This document shows, in pieces, positions 20,059-29,714 of a stretch of DNA of 37,887 nucleotides. This DNA comes from Nocardiopsis endophytica (GTDB taxonomy: Bacteria; Actinomycetota; Actinomycetes; Streptosporangiales; Streptosporangiaceae). The position numbers and the translations under genes were made by a program. The stretch spans positions 1 to 37,887 of the forward strand of contig NZ_JAQFWQ010000070.1 in assembly GCF_027706725.1 (NCBI RefSeq), read 5' to 3'. The notes below the pieces were generated by a model. It saw only the letters and a program-made list of their open reading frames with translations, did no database searches and was not told the origin of the DNA. Within the stretch, counting starts at the first letter, position 1, and each line of letters starts with the position of its first letter.

Positions 20059-22173
20059 ATGACCCTGGACATCTCTCGGCGGAGGCTGCTGCAGGCGGGA
20101 GCCGCCGGGGCGGCGGGGGCGGCAGCGGCGTCGCTGCTGCCCCCGTCGCTGCGGGCCGCGCTCGCCGAACCGGCCCCCGAGGGCGGGCTCGACGCGGTCG
20201 AGCACGTGGTGCTGCTCATGCAGGAGAACCGGTCCTTCGACCACTACTTCGGCACCCTGCAGGGCGTCCGGGGCTTCGGCGACCGCAACGCGGTGCGGCT
20301 GCGCGACGGGCGGAGCGTGTTCGAGCAGGGCACGAAGGCCGCGCCGGTGCCGCCGTTCTCGGTGCGCGCGGCCGCCGAGCGGCAGAACGAGGACCTGCAG
20401 TACATCGGCGACCTCGACCACTCCTGGGACGGGGGCCGCGCCGCCTGGAACGACGGCTGGATGGACGGGTGGACCGGCGCCAAGACCGCCGCCACCATGG
20501 CCCACTACGACCGCGCGGACATCCCCTTCCAGTTCGAGCTGGCCGACACCTTCACGGTGTGCGACGCCTACTTCTCCTCCATCCACACCTCCACCAGCCC
20601 CAACCGCAACCACTGGGTGAGCGGGTGGACCGGGTTCGAGGCCGACGGGCGGCGCGCGGTCGGCAACGACGCCTACGACGAGGGGCGGCACCCGGGGTAC
20701 GACTGGACGACCTACCCCGAGCACCTGCAGAAGGCGGGCGTGAGCTGGCGCGTCTACCAGGAATGGGACAACTTCACCGACAACAACCTCGACTTCTTCG
20801 CGTCCTTCAAGGCCGTCGCGCGCAAGGCGCTGTCGAAGGCGGGCGGGTACAGCGGCCTCACCGAGTTCTACGGCGAGGTGGCCGACCTGCCCGAGGAGGA
20901 GCAGAAGGAGAAGCTGGCCCTGCTGGAGGAGGGCGTCGAGGCGCTGTCCGATGACGAGCGGGAGCTGTACGAGCGCGGGCTGCGCCGCGGCCGCCCCGGG
21001 TCCCTGGCCGAGGCCTTCCGCGCCGACGTCGAGGCGGGGAGTCTGCCCCGGATCAGCTACCTGGTGCCCAACTCCGGGGAGTCCGAGCACCCCAGCGTCT
21101 CGTCACCGGTGCACAGCGCCACCATCACCTACAAGGTGCTCGACGCGCTGGCGTCGTCGCCCGAGGTGTGGAAGAAGACCGCCGTCATCATCTCCTTCGA
21201 CGAGAACGACGGGTTCTTCGACCACGTGCCGCCGCCCGTCCCTCCGCCGGGCGTGGAGGAGGAGCACTGGCAGGGCGCGCCGACCGGGCTGGGCATCCGT
21301 GTGCCGCTGCTGGTCGTCTCCCCCTGGACGGTGGGCGGCTACGTCTGCTCGGAGGTCTTCGACCACACCTCCCAGGTGCGCTTCCTGGAGCGGCTGACCG
21401 GGGTCGAGGCGCCCGCGATCACAGCGTGGCGGCGGAGCGTCTGCGGCGACCTGACCGGCGCGTTCGACTTCTCGCGCGGGCGCCCGCAGCCCGGCGTGGC
21501 CGAGCCCGGCGAGATCCCGGAGTTCACCGGCCGCTGGCGTCCGCTGCCCCCGGCCGAGGGGCGCATCCCCGAGCAGGAGCCGGGCACGCGCCCGGCCCGC
21601 CCCCTGCCCTACCAGCCCGACCTGGACGGGGAGTTCGACCCCGAGGCGCGGGAGGTGGCGCTGAGCGCCTCCAACGACGGCGCGTCCGGCGTGCACATGG
21701 CGCTGTTCCCGTACGGCGGTGAGTTCGACGCCCCGCAGCACCGCGACGTCGCCCCGGGAGCCGAGGGCGAGGAGTGGACGGTGCCGGTCTCCGGGGACGG
21801 CTACGACTTCACCGTGGTCGGCCCGAACGGGTTCCGACGCGAGTTCGCCGGGTCGGCGGAGGCCGGCGCCCCGGGCTCGGCGGCAGGCGTGCGGACCCGG
21901 GTCCACGCGAAGGGGCGGAGGCTGGCCGTCACCCTGGCCAACAGCGGGGACGCCGAGCTGGAGTTCACCCTCACCCCGAACGCGTACACGGAGGGTGCGG
22001 GCAAGCCCGCGAAGACGGTCCGGGTGGCCCCCGGCGCGGAGCACACGGAGAACTGGCCGACCTCCCCGGCCGAGGGCTGGTACGACCTGACCGTGGCCGT
22101 CGCGGGGGACGACGCCTTCCTCCGCCGCATGGCCGGCCACATCGAGAACGGAAAGGAGAGCGTCACCGGCTGA
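20059..22173 (+). CDS. Phosphocholine-specific phospholipase C, Tat-exported
   Basis: A 704-residue secreted enzyme of the PlcN/PlcH/AcpA-related family that cleaves phosphatidylcholine or sphingomyelin to release phosphocholine. Residues 6-11 (SRRRLL) and the Ala-rich stretch that follows are a twin-arginine signal. The phosphoesterase domain (about 40-460) has VVLLMQENRSFDHYFGTLQG, HTSTSPNRNHWVSGW, and FDENDGFFDHVPPP, the metal- and substrate-binding segments. Two repeats of the C-terminal DUF756 domain follow at about 520-610 and 615-700. The GGAAGGAG ribosome site supports the ATG. It stands alone; a strong terminator follows at 22395. Confidence 0.92.
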   Translation: MTLDISRRRLLQAGAAGAAGAAAASLLPPSLRAALAEPAPEGGLDAVEHVVLLMQENRSFDHYFGTLQGVRGFGDRNAVRLRDGRSVFEQGTKAAPVPPFSVRAAAERQNEDLQYIGDLDHSWDGGRAAWNDGWMDGWTGAKTAATMAHYDRADIPFQFELADTFTVCDAYFSSIHTSTSPNRNHWVSGWTGFEADGRRAVGNDAYDEGRHPGYDWTTYPEHLQKAGVSWRVYQEWDNFTDNNLDFFASFKAVARKALSKAGGYSGLTEFYGEVADLPEEEQKEKLALLEEGVEALSDDERELYERGLRRGRPGSLAEAFRADVEAGSLPRISYLVPNSGESEHPSVSSPVHSATITYKVLDALASSPEVWKKTAVIISFDENDGFFDHVPPPVPPPGVEEEHWQGAPTGLGIRVPLLVVSPWTVGGYVCSEVFDHTSQVRFLERLTGVEAPAITAWRRSVCGDLTGAFDFSRGRPQPGVAEPGEIPEFTGRWRPLPPAEGRIPEQEPGTRPARPLPYQPDLDGEFDPEAREVALSASNDGASGVHMALFPYGGEFDAPQHRDVAPGAEGEEWTVPVSGDGYDFTVVGPNGFRREFAGSAEAGAPGSAAGVRTRVHAKGRRLAVTLANSGDAELEFTLTPNAYTEGAGKPAKTVRVAPGAEHTENWPTSPAEGWYDLTVAVAGDDAFLRRMAGHIENGKESVTG

Positions 22174-22394
22174 CGCCCTTACCGGGACCAGGGGCCGAGC
22201 GGCGGGCCCGCCACCACAGGTCCACGGATGTGACCTCGGAGGCTCAGGCGGGGGCGACCACCGCCCACAACGCACCGAACATCACGGCGGGCACGAGCGC
22301 AGCGATGCGCACGGCCAGGCACATTCGACTCCTGGACTCACCCGGCACGCACCGGGGCGGGGGACGGAACACCGGATCAATACCCGGAACGGGC
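22174..22394. other. Intergenic, no gene seen
   Basis: Between the phospholipase stop and the terminator I see no protein or RNA gene. Short frames here lack ribosome sites. Confidence 0.5.
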
Positions 22395-22425
22395 GGACCC
22401 CGACCACGTATGGGGGTCGGGGTCC
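22395..22425. terminator. Bidirectional terminator between plc and pentapeptide gene
   Basis: Arms 22395-22405 (GGACCCCGACC) and 22415-22425 are perfectly complementary around a nine-base loop. Placed between convergent gene ends (22173 and 22428) it can stop both transcripts. Confidence 0.8.
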
Positions 22426-22427
22426 GG

Positions 22428-24248
22428 TCACCGCTTCACCCGGTTGCGCACCGCCAGAACCGCCAGCGCCAGCAGTACCGGCCCCGTGAACCGGGACACC
22501 ACCACCGTCCAGGCGCCCACGTCGGTCAGCTCCTTGCCCGCGTCGCGGAACACCACGGCCCCCATCGCGATCCGCGCGGCCTTCTCCAAGCGGTCGCCCG
22601 TCCACCGGTCCTCCCGGTCCGGGAGCCCGGCCGAGGGCGTGTCGATCTCGGCCGCCACCTGCCCGCCGCTCGCGCCGGGCGGCAGTGTGAACTCCACCCG
22701 CTGCTGAGGCGCCTTGTCCGGGATCCCCCACCCGGCCAGCACCGCCGTGGTCACGGCCACCAGGACCGCCAGCGCCGCGAGCGCGCGCAAGGCGCGCAGC
22801 CCGAACCCCGAGAACGCCCAGTAGGCCCACAGGATCGCCCGCTCGGCCGACGGGGTGGAGACGGCACGGGCGCGGAACAGCATCTCGCCGTAGTAGAAGT
22901 CGGCGGCCCCGGGCTGGTCGGCGTTGTCCTCCAGGGCGCGGCGCAGGCTGCGGTAGAGGTCGGCCATCTGCTCGGCAGACACCTCGGGGCGCTCCAGGCC
23001 GACGAGGTACTCGGCCTCGTCAGGGTCGTCCACCCAGCCGCGGTACCCCATGGCGGTGCGCCACTCGCGTTCCTCGGCCAGAACGCGGCGCCGCGACCAC
23101 CGCACCAGCCGGCCGAACCGGCCGCCGCGCGTCCTCGGCGGACGGGCGAAGACGCATTGGCCCTGGAGGCCGAGGGCGGCCACGTTCATGGCTCCGGCGA
23201 AGCGGCACGAGGACAGGTCCACGTCGTTGAGCGTCAGGTTCGTGCAGTCCACACCCCGCAGGGACACCACCACCGGCATCCGCTCGGCGCCGCTCGCAGG
23301 GGACAGGAGCCGCGGACTCCGCCCGGGCGGGAGCGGTTCTCCGATAGGAGGCCCATCCTCCTCCGAGGCCATCGGCCGGGACCCGCCCGAAAGTGTTGTG
23401 GGCCCCTCGATCCGGGCCCCCTCCAGGTCGACGGCGGCGCGCCTGAGCTCCAGACGCACTCCCGAGGGGAAGGCGGCCCCTCGGAGGTCGAGTCCGGAGG
23501 CATCGACCCCCAGGGCGACGGGCGAAGCGAACGCTGCGCCGGAGAGGTCCACCTGCTCGGCGGCGACGATGGTGAGGGAAGAGGAATCGTTGAACTCCGC
23601 ACCGCGGAAATCGGCGCTGCGCCCGAAGCACGCGTCCGCGAAGTCTGTGCTCCCCTCGAAGCGCGCGCCGACGAACAGGCCGTCGCCCGCGAAATCCACA
23701 GCCCCGAACGAAGCGTCATCGGCGAAGTGGGCGCCTGCGAACATCGCATAGCCCCCAAAGTGCACACCACTGAAAAAGGCCCTGTCCCCGATGTACGCGT
23801 CCGTGAAGTCAGTATTGTCCTCGAAGTTCGCACCCATGAACCACGCATCGCCCTCGATGCGCACCCCCGCGAACCTGGCGAGCCCGTCGAACTGCGTGGC
23901 GGAGAACCCTGCATTGTGTTCGAAATGGGCGCCCTCGAACCACACGTTGCCTCTGAAGTGCACATCCCCGAATCCTGTGCCGCCCGTGAAGCGCGCCTCG
24001 GTGAATCGGGCATGCCCGAGGACCGCCCACCCGTCCTCGTCCCTGAGCGCGTCGAGCAGGGGGCCCAAGAGGCCCGTGCTGATCGCGGTCCCCGAGAGGT
24101 CCAGGTCGCTCCCCGGCTCCAGACCTGCGAGGAACGCGTCCAGGGCATCGGAGTCCAGGTGCGCGAGGCACATATCCGTCCCTGCGGCCCGGATACCGCG
24201 GCATCCCTCCTCCGCGACGCAGGTGTCCCAGTCGATGGTGGTGTGCAT
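22428..24248 (-). CDS. Pentapeptide-repeat protein with Cys/His N-terminus and C-terminal membrane helices
   Basis: A 606-residue protein. Residues 7-30 hold Cys10, Cys16, Cys27 and His30, a possible zinc site. From about 75 to 230 it is built of five-residue repeats of A(x)F type (ARFTEARFTGG, FEGAHFEHNAGF, FADACFGRSADF), which fold as a right-handed beta-helix; a second set follows near 325-350 (LRGVDCTNLTLNDVDLSSC). The C-terminal third has two membrane helices (LRALAALAVLVAVTTAVLAGW and VVSRFTGPVLLALAVLAV) separated by an outside loop. Pentapeptide helices can mimic DNA or serve as scaffolds; a membrane-anchored one is unusual. Base use is less GC-biased around 23600-24000, where repeats dictate codons. 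It probably shares no operon with its neighbours. Confidence 0.85.
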   Translation of the reverse strand: MHTTIDWDTCVAEEGCRGIRAAGTDMCLAHLDSDALDAFLAGLEPGSDLDLSGTAISTGLLGPLLDALRDEDGWAVLGHARFTEARFTGGTGFGDVHFRGNVWFEGAHFEHNAGFSATQFDGLARFAGVRIEGDAWFMGANFEDNTDFTDAYIGDRAFFSGVHFGGYAMFAGAHFADDASFGAVDFAGDGLFVGARFEGSTDFADACFGRSADFRGAEFNDSSSLTIVAAEQVDLSGAAFASPVALGVDASGLDLRGAAFPSGVRLELRRAAVDLEGARIEGPTTLSGGSRPMASEEDGPPIGEPLPPGRSPRLLSPASGAERMPVVVSLRGVDCTNLTLNDVDLSSCRFAGAMNVAALGLQGQCVFARPPRTRGGRFGRLVRWSRRRVLAEEREWRTAMGYRGWVDDPDEAEYLVGLERPEVSAEQMADLYRSLRRALEDNADQPGAADFYYGEMLFRARAVSTPSAERAILWAYWAFSGFGLRALRALAALAVLVAVTTAVLAGWGIPDKAPQQRVEFTLPPGASGGQVAAEIDTPSAGLPDREDRWTGDRLEKAARIAMGAVVFRDAGKELTDVGAWTVVVSRFTGPVLLALAVLAVRNRVKR

Positions 24249-24292
24249 CCCCCATGTCTAGCGGAAGGCGCCCCCTGCCGAATGCTCCGGCC

Positions 24293-24535
24293 TCAGTCCC
24301 AGTCGGTCTCCAGGTCGATCTTGCGTTGGAGGTATTCCTCGCGGTCGATCTCGCCCCGGGCGTAGCGGTGGCGCAGTTCCTCCAAGGCCGAGTCCAGGCG
24401 CGGACGCCCCTCAGAGGGTGGCAGCGCCGAGGCGCTCGTTTGGCGGCCCGGCTGCACGGCCGTCGCCAGCAGCCAGCCCACCGCCACCCCCACGGCGGCG
24501 GCCGCCGCCAGTGCGAGGAGCATCATCATCGCCAT
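24293..24535 (-). CDS. SHOCT-domain small membrane protein
   Basis: An 80-residue protein with one membrane helix (MMMLLALAAAAAVGVAVGWLLA) and a C-terminal SHOCT motif, LEELRHRYARGEIDREEYLQRKIDLE, the short helical domain found at the ends of many bacterial membrane proteins. The ATG at 24535 follows GGAGGG four bases upstream. It is 16 bases behind the four-helix protein, so both may share a transcript. Function unknown. Confidence 0.82.
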   Translation of the reverse strand: MAMMMLLALAAAAAVGVAVGWLLATAVQPGRQTSASALPPSEGRPRLDSALEELRHRYARGEIDREEYLQRKIDLETDWD

Positions 24536-24551
24536 CACGCCCTCCGCGCGT

Positions 24552-25028
24552 TCAGGTGCCCACCCCATAGTGCTCGCGCGTGGCCGGGAGGAACAACAGC
24601 ACAAGCGCCGCCACGTTGAACAGCAGCGCCAGCACGTAGGTCTGCCCTTCCAGCACCATGGCGCCGAGCGTGTACACCACGGCCAACGCGAAGAACGCCA
24701 CCGTCGCCAGGTACACGGTTGCCGTACGGCGCTTGGCCTGGAACGCCAGTACCAGCGCGACGCCCCCGTAGACCAGGGACTGGACGAGGGCGAACAGCAT
24801 CGTCCCCATCAGGGCCCCGGGATCGATGCCCTCCTGTTCCAGGCCCTCCCGCACCTCGGGCGATTCCGCGACGAGCGGCGGCACGACGGCCATGCCGACG
24901 GCCACTGCCACGGCGGCCAGCGCCCCGAGGACGCCGCCGATGATCAGCAGCACCCGCACCGCGGTGACGGTGCCGGGCGGGGGCGGAGGGGGATACTGGT
25001 CCGGAGGGCTTCCCGAAGGGGGCTGCAT
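24552..25028 (-). CDS. Four-helix membrane protein with Pro-rich N-terminus
   Basis: A 158-residue protein that begins with a Pro/Gln-rich cytoplasmic tail (MQPPSGSPPDQYPPPPPPGT), followed by hydrophobic helices at about 22-47, 77-95, 104-122 and 130-148. AAGGAG six bases before the ATG supports the start. No domain is recognised. It lies just upstream of the SHOCT gene in the same direction and is divergent from the phytase-like gene. Confidence 0.75.
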   Translation of the reverse strand: MQPPSGSPPDQYPPPPPPGTVTAVRVLLIIGGVLGALAAVAVAVGMAVVPPLVAESPEVREGLEQEGIDPGALMGTMLFALVQSLVYGGVALVLAFQAKRRTATVYLATVAFFALAVVYTLGAMVLEGQTYVLALLFNVAALVLLFLPATREHYGVGT

Positions 25029-25170
25029 GGTGGACTCCTTCCGCTCCCCCGTTCCCTACCCGGTCGGCCCGCCCGGCCCCGGGCGCGACCGCCACCGGTC
25101 GCCCGTGCGGCACGATCCGGCCACCGGGCGCTCACCCCTGCGTGGCCGGTGCGCCGTAGGGTGCCGGAGC

Positions 25171-26289
25171 GTGAAGAGGTACACCGCCGCCGTCACGGCC
25201 GCCACCGCCGCGGCCGCCCTCGCGGCCTCCCCCGTCTCCCCCGCCCAGGCCTCACCCGCCGCCGAGCTGCTCGGGTCGGCCGTCGTCGAGCACGGCACGC
25301 GCTTCCAGGACACCCCCGTCGGCGGGCTGTCCGGCATCGACCGCGACCCCCGCACCGGCGACTACGTGCTGATCAGCGACGACCGCTCGGAGCACTCCCC
25401 CGCCCGCTTCTACACCGCCCGGATCGATGTGGACGCCGACGGGGTGCACGGGGTCGCCTTCACCGGCACCACCACGCTGCGGGACCGCTCCGGCCGCCCC
25501 TACGCGCCGCGGACCGTCGACCCCGAGTCGGTGCGGATCGACCCGGCCACCGGGAAGGTGTGGTGGACCACCGAGGGCGACCGCCGCGTCGGCGAGGGCC
25601 GCCCCGTGCTCCGCGACCCGCAGGTCCGTGCCGCCGGCGCCGACGGCCGCACCCGGCGCGCGCTGCCCCCGGCCCACCCCCGGCTGCGCATGAGCCGCCA
25701 CGAGACCGGGCCGCGCGCCAACCTCACCTTCGAGGGGATGGACCTGGCCTCCGACGGGACCGTCGTCACCGCCATGGAGGGCCCGCTCTACCAGGACGGC
25801 CCACGCACCTCGCCCGAGAACGGCGCACCCGTGCGCATCACCGTGACCGACCGCCGCGGCCGCCTGCTCTCCCAGCACGCCTACCCCGCCGACCCGGCCG
25901 CCGCCGAGCCCGACCCCGCCGACGGGCACGCCGAGAACGGGGTGACCTCGATCCTGGAGGACCCCGAGTCCCCCGGGGAGTTCCTGGTGCTGGAGCGCGA
26001 CTTCGTCCAGGGGGTCGGCAACAGCGTGCGGGTGTACCGGACCGACCTCGGCGCGGCGCCCGACGTGTCGCGCGTGCGCGAGCTGCCCGGCGACCCGGAC
26101 CACCGGCTCATCGCCGGCAAGGAGCCGGTGTTCGACCTGGGAGGCCTGGGCCTGGAGCACGTCGACAACGTCGAGGGCATGACGTGGGGGCCGCGGCTGG
26201 ACGACGGCCGCCGCACCCTGGTGCTCGTGTCCGACGACAACTTCTCCTCCGGGCAGGTCACCCAGGTGGTGGCCGTCGCGCTGGACTGA
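25171..26289 (+). CDS. Secreted phytase-like esterase (PF13449 type)
   Basis: A 372-residue exported protein with a signal peptide (residues 1-28, VKRYTAAVTAATAAAALAASPVSPAQA) and a beta-propeller-like domain of the esterase-like/phytase family: GGLSGIDRDPRTGDYVLISDD at the start, VDPESVRIDPATGKVWWTTEG, NLTFEGMDLASDGTVVTAMEG, ENGVTSILEDPES and NVEGMTWGP with VLVSDDNFS at the end. The family is predicted to hydrolyse phosphate esters outside the cell. The GTG at 25171 was chosen because it begins the signal peptide; the ribosome site is weak. It is convergent with the sugar-binding protein gene 15 bases away. Confidence 0.87.
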   Translation: MKRYTAAVTAATAAAALAASPVSPAQASPAAELLGSAVVEHGTRFQDTPVGGLSGIDRDPRTGDYVLISDDRSEHSPARFYTARIDVDADGVHGVAFTGTTTLRDRSGRPYAPRTVDPESVRIDPATGKVWWTTEGDRRVGEGRPVLRDPQVRAAGADGRTRRALPPAHPRLRMSRHETGPRANLTFEGMDLASDGTVVTAMEGPLYQDGPRTSPENGAPVRITVTDRRGRLLSQHAYPADPAAAEPDPADGHAENGVTSILEDPESPGEFLVLERDFVQGVGNSVRVYRTDLGAAPDVSRVRELPGDPDHRLIAGKEPVFDLGGLGLEHVDNVEGMTWGPRLDDGRRTLVLVSDDNFSSGQVTQVVAVALD

Positions 26290-26304
26290 CGCGCGGGCGG
26301 CGCC

Positions 26305-27618
26305 CTACTGCTGCGTGGCCGCCTCGACCTCCTTGATGAAGCGGTCGGCCGCCTCCTCAGGGGTGATCTCGCCGAAGTGGACGTCGTCGACGATCCGCCT
26401 GGTGATCTCCACGACGTCGCCGGCGCCGATCGGCGGCGGGGGCGGGCCGTCCACGATGTCCGGGCGCAGCTCCTCGACGAACTCGGCCGAGCGGGTCCCG
26501 GCCTCGTCCAGGTCCTCCGTGATCGCCGCGCGCACCTCGGTATTGGCGGGCAGGCCGCGGTCGGCGAGGATGATCCGTCCCGCGTCCACGTCGTTGAGCA
26601 GGAAGTCGACGAACTTCGCCGCCTCCTCCGGGTGGTCGCTCCCGGCCGAGACCGAGTAGTACATGGCCGGCTTGAAGTACATGCCGGTGCGGTCGAACTC
26701 GGTCTCACCGGGGTAGCGCAACAGCTCCACGTCGCCTTCGGCGGCGCCGGAGATGGCGGCCAGCTGGTTGGACCAGAAGTGGGCCATGGCGCCCGAACCG
26801 GTGGAGATCACCGACTGGTCGGGGCCGCCGGCCTCGATCTCCACGTTCTCGGCCGGGGTGGGCTGGGCCTCCTCCTCCTGCATCTGCGCGACCAGGCCGA
26901 ACCAGTCCTCCAGCGTCTTCTTGCTGAACCCGAGGGAGCCGTCCTCGGCGTAGAGCGCCTCCCCGTGCTGCCGGGCGTAGATGTTGAACGAGCTCTCGTT
27001 GTACCCCATGGCCTGCGAGCCGTAGATGTCGCCGCCGCTGGCCTCGGTGATCTCGGCGGAGGTGGCGACGTACTCCTCCCACGTCCACGCCCCATCGTCG
27101 GGGATCTCCACGCCCGCCGCCTCGAACTGCGCCGGGTCGGCCATCACGGAGAGCACGTTGACGCCTGTGGCCACGCCGAACTTCTGGCCGTCCACGTCGC
27201 CGGAGGAGGCCACCAGCTCGTCGACGTTGGAGGTGTCCAGGCCCTCCAGCTCGTTGAGGTCGGCCAGCGCCCCCCGGTCGGAGTACTCGCGCAGGAAGCG
27301 CTCCTCCATGGTGACCACGTCGGGCATGTCGTTGGCGGCCGTGCTCGTGGCCAGCTTGTCCCAGTACCCCTCCCAGTCGGTGTACTCGGCGGTGACCGTG
27401 ATGCCGGGGTTCTTCTCCTCGAAGAGGTCGATGACCTCCTGGGTGGCCTCGTGCCGGTCGTCCGCGCCCCACCAGGAGAAGCGGAGCTCGACCTCGCCGT
27501 CGGCGCCGCCGCCTCCGCACCCGGCGGCCAGCAGGGCGGCCGCGGCGGCGGTGGCGGGGACGGCCAGCATTCTCCGGGCAGAGCGGGCAGGGGGTGCTCC
27601 GCGCTTGCGTGCTGCCAT
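26305..27618 (-). CDS. ABC sugar-binding lipoprotein
   Basis: The 437-residue family 1 solute-binding protein has a signal with lipobox LLAAGC, then VELRFSWWGADDRHEATQEVIDLFEEKNPGITVTAEYTDWEGYW, the usual first lobe, and ends GEITPEEAADRFIKEVEAA. It should bind a sugar or oligosaccharide outside the membrane and hand it to the permeases encoded upstream. No ATPase gene is in the window; actinomycetes use a shared MsiK for such systems. The three genes are read from a LacI-type promoter at about 29740. Substrate unknown. Confidence 0.9.
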   Translation of the reverse strand: MAARKRGAPPARSARRMLAVPATAAAAALLAAGCGGGGADGEVELRFSWWGADDRHEATQEVIDLFEEKNPGITVTAEYTDWEGYWDKLATSTAANDMPDVVTMEERFLREYSDRGALADLNELEGLDTSNVDELVASSGDVDGQKFGVATGVNVLSVMADPAQFEAAGVEIPDDGAWTWEEYVATSAEITEASGGDIYGSQAMGYNESSFNIYARQHGEALYAEDGSLGFSKKTLEDWFGLVAQMQEEEAQPTPAENVEIEAGGPDQSVISTGSGAMAHFWSNQLAAISGAAEGDVELLRYPGETEFDRTGMYFKPAMYYSVSAGSDHPEEAAKFVDFLLNDVDAGRIILADRGLPANTEVRAAITEDLDEAGTRSAEFVEELRPDIVDGPPPPPIGAGDVVEITRRIVDDVHFGEITPEEAADRFIKEVEAATQQ

Positions 27619-27648
27619 GTCGGGGGGATCCCTTCGGACGTGGGGGGA

Positions 27649-28575
27649 CTACTTGATCCCGGTCGTGGCGATGCCCCGGACGAGGTACCGCTGACCGGCG
27701 AGGAAGAACCCGAAGACCGGGCCGAGGGCGACGACCGACATCGCCAGCAGCGGCCCCCAGGAGGTCTGGGTGGTGGAGTCGACGAACGTGCGCAGCGCCA
27801 CCGGCACCGTGTACATGTCCGGCGAGGTCAGGAAGATGAGCTGGGCGAAGAAGTCGTTCCAGGTCCAGATGAAGGTGAAGATCGCCGTGGTGGCCAGCGC
27901 GGGCAGGCTCAGCGGCATGATGATCCGCCAGAAGATGCGCACGTGGCCGCAGCCGTCGATGCGCGCCGCCTCGTCCAGGTCGCGCGGCAGCCCTCGGATG
28001 AACTGCACCATCAGGAAGATGAAGAAGCCGTCGGTGGCCAGCAGCTTGGGCACGATCAGCGGCAGGAACGTGTTGATCCAGCCCAGGTTGGCGAACAGGA
28101 TGTACTGCGGCACGATCACCACGTGCACCGGCAGCATGATCGTCATGAGCATGACGGCGAAGAACAGCTTCTTGCCGAAGAACTCCAGCCGGGCGAAGGC
28201 GTAGGCCGCCATCGAGCACCCGATCAGGTTGCCCACCACCGAGGCGCCCACCACGATCAGCGAGTTGATGACGTAGTGGTGGAAGGGGTACTCCAGCGCG
28301 GTCCATCCGTCGCCGTAGTTCCCGGCGGTGAAGTCCGCGCCCGGCCACAGCCCGGGGTCGCGGAAGATGGCCTCGGTGGGCTTGAAGGAGCTGGCCAGCA
28401 TCCACAGCAGCGGGTACAGCATGACCAGCCCGAAGAGGATCAGACCCGCGTGGATGAAGAACCTGCGGATGCGCTCGCTCCGCTCGGCCGCCTCGCGGCG
28501 CCGCGCGCGCTCTTGGTCCCGGTCGCCGCGCCCGTCGCGCACTCGGGCGCGCGTGCCCGTCTCGTCAATCGCCAT
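27649..28575 (-). CDS. ABC sugar permease, MalG type
   Basis: A 308-residue inner-membrane permease with six helices. A long charged N-terminus precedes HAGLILFGLVMLYPLLWMLASSFKP, and the conserved cytoplasmic EAA loop reads DEAARIDGCGHVRIFWRIIMPLSLPAL, the docking site for the ATPase. It pairs with the permease encoded just upstream, whose gene it overlaps by 11 bases. Confidence 0.92.
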   Translation of the reverse strand: MAIDETGTRARVRDGRGDRDQERARRREAAERSERIRRFFIHAGLILFGLVMLYPLLWMLASSFKPTEAIFRDPGLWPGADFTAGNYGDGWTALEYPFHHYVINSLIVVGASVVGNLIGCSMAAYAFARLEFFGKKLFFAVMLMTIMLPVHVVIVPQYILFANLGWINTFLPLIVPKLLATDGFFIFLMVQFIRGLPRDLDEAARIDGCGHVRIFWRIIMPLSLPALATTAIFTFIWTWNDFFAQLIFLTSPDMYTVPVALRTFVDSTTQTSWGPLLAMSVVALGPVFGFFLAGQRYLVRGIATTGIK

Positions 28576-29566
28576 AGAAGACCCAGTACTTGGACGCGAG
28601 GAAGTTCACCGCGGTGAACCCTCCGATGATCATGAGGAGGAGCCAGGCCATCGCCGAGGCGTAGCCCATGTTGAACGAGCCGAACCCCTCTTGGTACAGG
28701 TAGAGCGTGTAGAAGAGGGTCGAGTCCGACGGCCCCCCGGTACCGCCGCTGACGACGAACGCCTGGGTGAAGGTCTGGAAGGCGTTGATCATCTGCAGCA
28801 CGAGGTTGAAGAAGATGATCGGGGTGAGCAGGGGGACCGTGACCGACCAGAACCGGCGCGCCGGCCCGGCGCCGTCCACCTGGGCGGCCTCGTAGTACAT
28901 GCGGGGGATCTGGCGGAGCCCGGCCAGGAAGATGACCATGGGCGCGCCGAAGGTCCACACGTTCAGGATGATCAGGGTGCCCAGTGCGTACTCGGGGTCG
29001 GACACCCAGCCGGGCAGGGAGGGGCTCAGCCCGAACAGCCCGCCCGCCGACTCCAGGATCTGGTTGATCAGCCCGTTGGCGCCGAAGATGCGGCGCCACA
29101 GGATGGCCACGGCCACGCTTCCGCCCAGCAGTGAGGGCAGGTAGTAGACCGACCGGTACAGCGGCAGGCCGCGCACCCCCCGGTCCAGCACCATGGCCAG
29201 GGCGAGCGCCATGGCGAGCTGGAGCGGCACCGAGATGAAGACGTACTTGAAGGTGACCGCCAGCGACTGGTGGAGGCGGGGGTCGTCCAGCATTCGGCGG
29301 TAGTTCTCCAGCCCGACCCAGTCGGCGCCGCCGATGAGGCTGTAGTCGGTGAAGGAGAAGTACAGCGAGGCGATGATCGGCCCGATGGTGATCAGCCCGA
29401 GCCCCAGGAACCAGGGGGCGAGGAAGCCGTAGGCGGTCAGGGACTCCCTCCGCCGCCGTGCGGCCGCCTCGCGGCCCGGCCTCGGGAGCCGGGGGCCGCC
29501 GCCGGTCCCGCCGGCCCCGCCGCGGTCGGCGCCGGCGGCGGGACGGTTGTTGAGGACCGCGGTCAC
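28565..29566 (-). CDS. ABC sugar permease, MalF type
   Basis: A 333-residue permease with six helices (the first at SLTAYGFLAPWFLGLGLITIGPIIA) and the EAA loop MYYEAAQVDGAGPARRFWSVTVPLLTPII. The GTG at 29566 was chosen for the GGGGAGGTG site upstream; an in-frame GTG at 29689 lacks one and adds a non-conserved, Arg-rich stretch. It is the first gene of the ABC operon. Confidence 0.9.
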   Translation of the reverse strand: MTAVLNNRPAAGADRGGAGGTGGGPRLPRPGREAAARRRRESLTAYGFLAPWFLGLGLITIGPIIASLYFSFTDYSLIGGADWVGLENYRRMLDDPRLHQSLAVTFKYVFISVPLQLAMALALAMVLDRGVRGLPLYRSVYYLPSLLGGSVAVAILWRRIFGANGLINQILESAGGLFGLSPSLPGWVSDPEYALGTLIILNVWTFGAPMVIFLAGLRQIPRMYYEAAQVDGAGPARRFWSVTVPLLTPIIFFNLVLQMINAFQTFTQAFVVSGGTGGPSDSTLFYTLYLYQEGFGSFNMGYASAMAWLLLMIIGGFTAVNFLASKYWVFYGD

Positions 29567-29714
29567 CGGAGCCCACCTCCCCCTGCGGGGGAGCGCCGGA
29601 ATCCGCTTTCTGCGCTCATGTTTCGCGACCGCCAATCTCGTCGGTCCGGGGGTGTCGGAGGCCCTCCGGCGGAACGTGGGCGAGGCCACACCCCGCCACG
29701 GGGGCGAATGCCTT

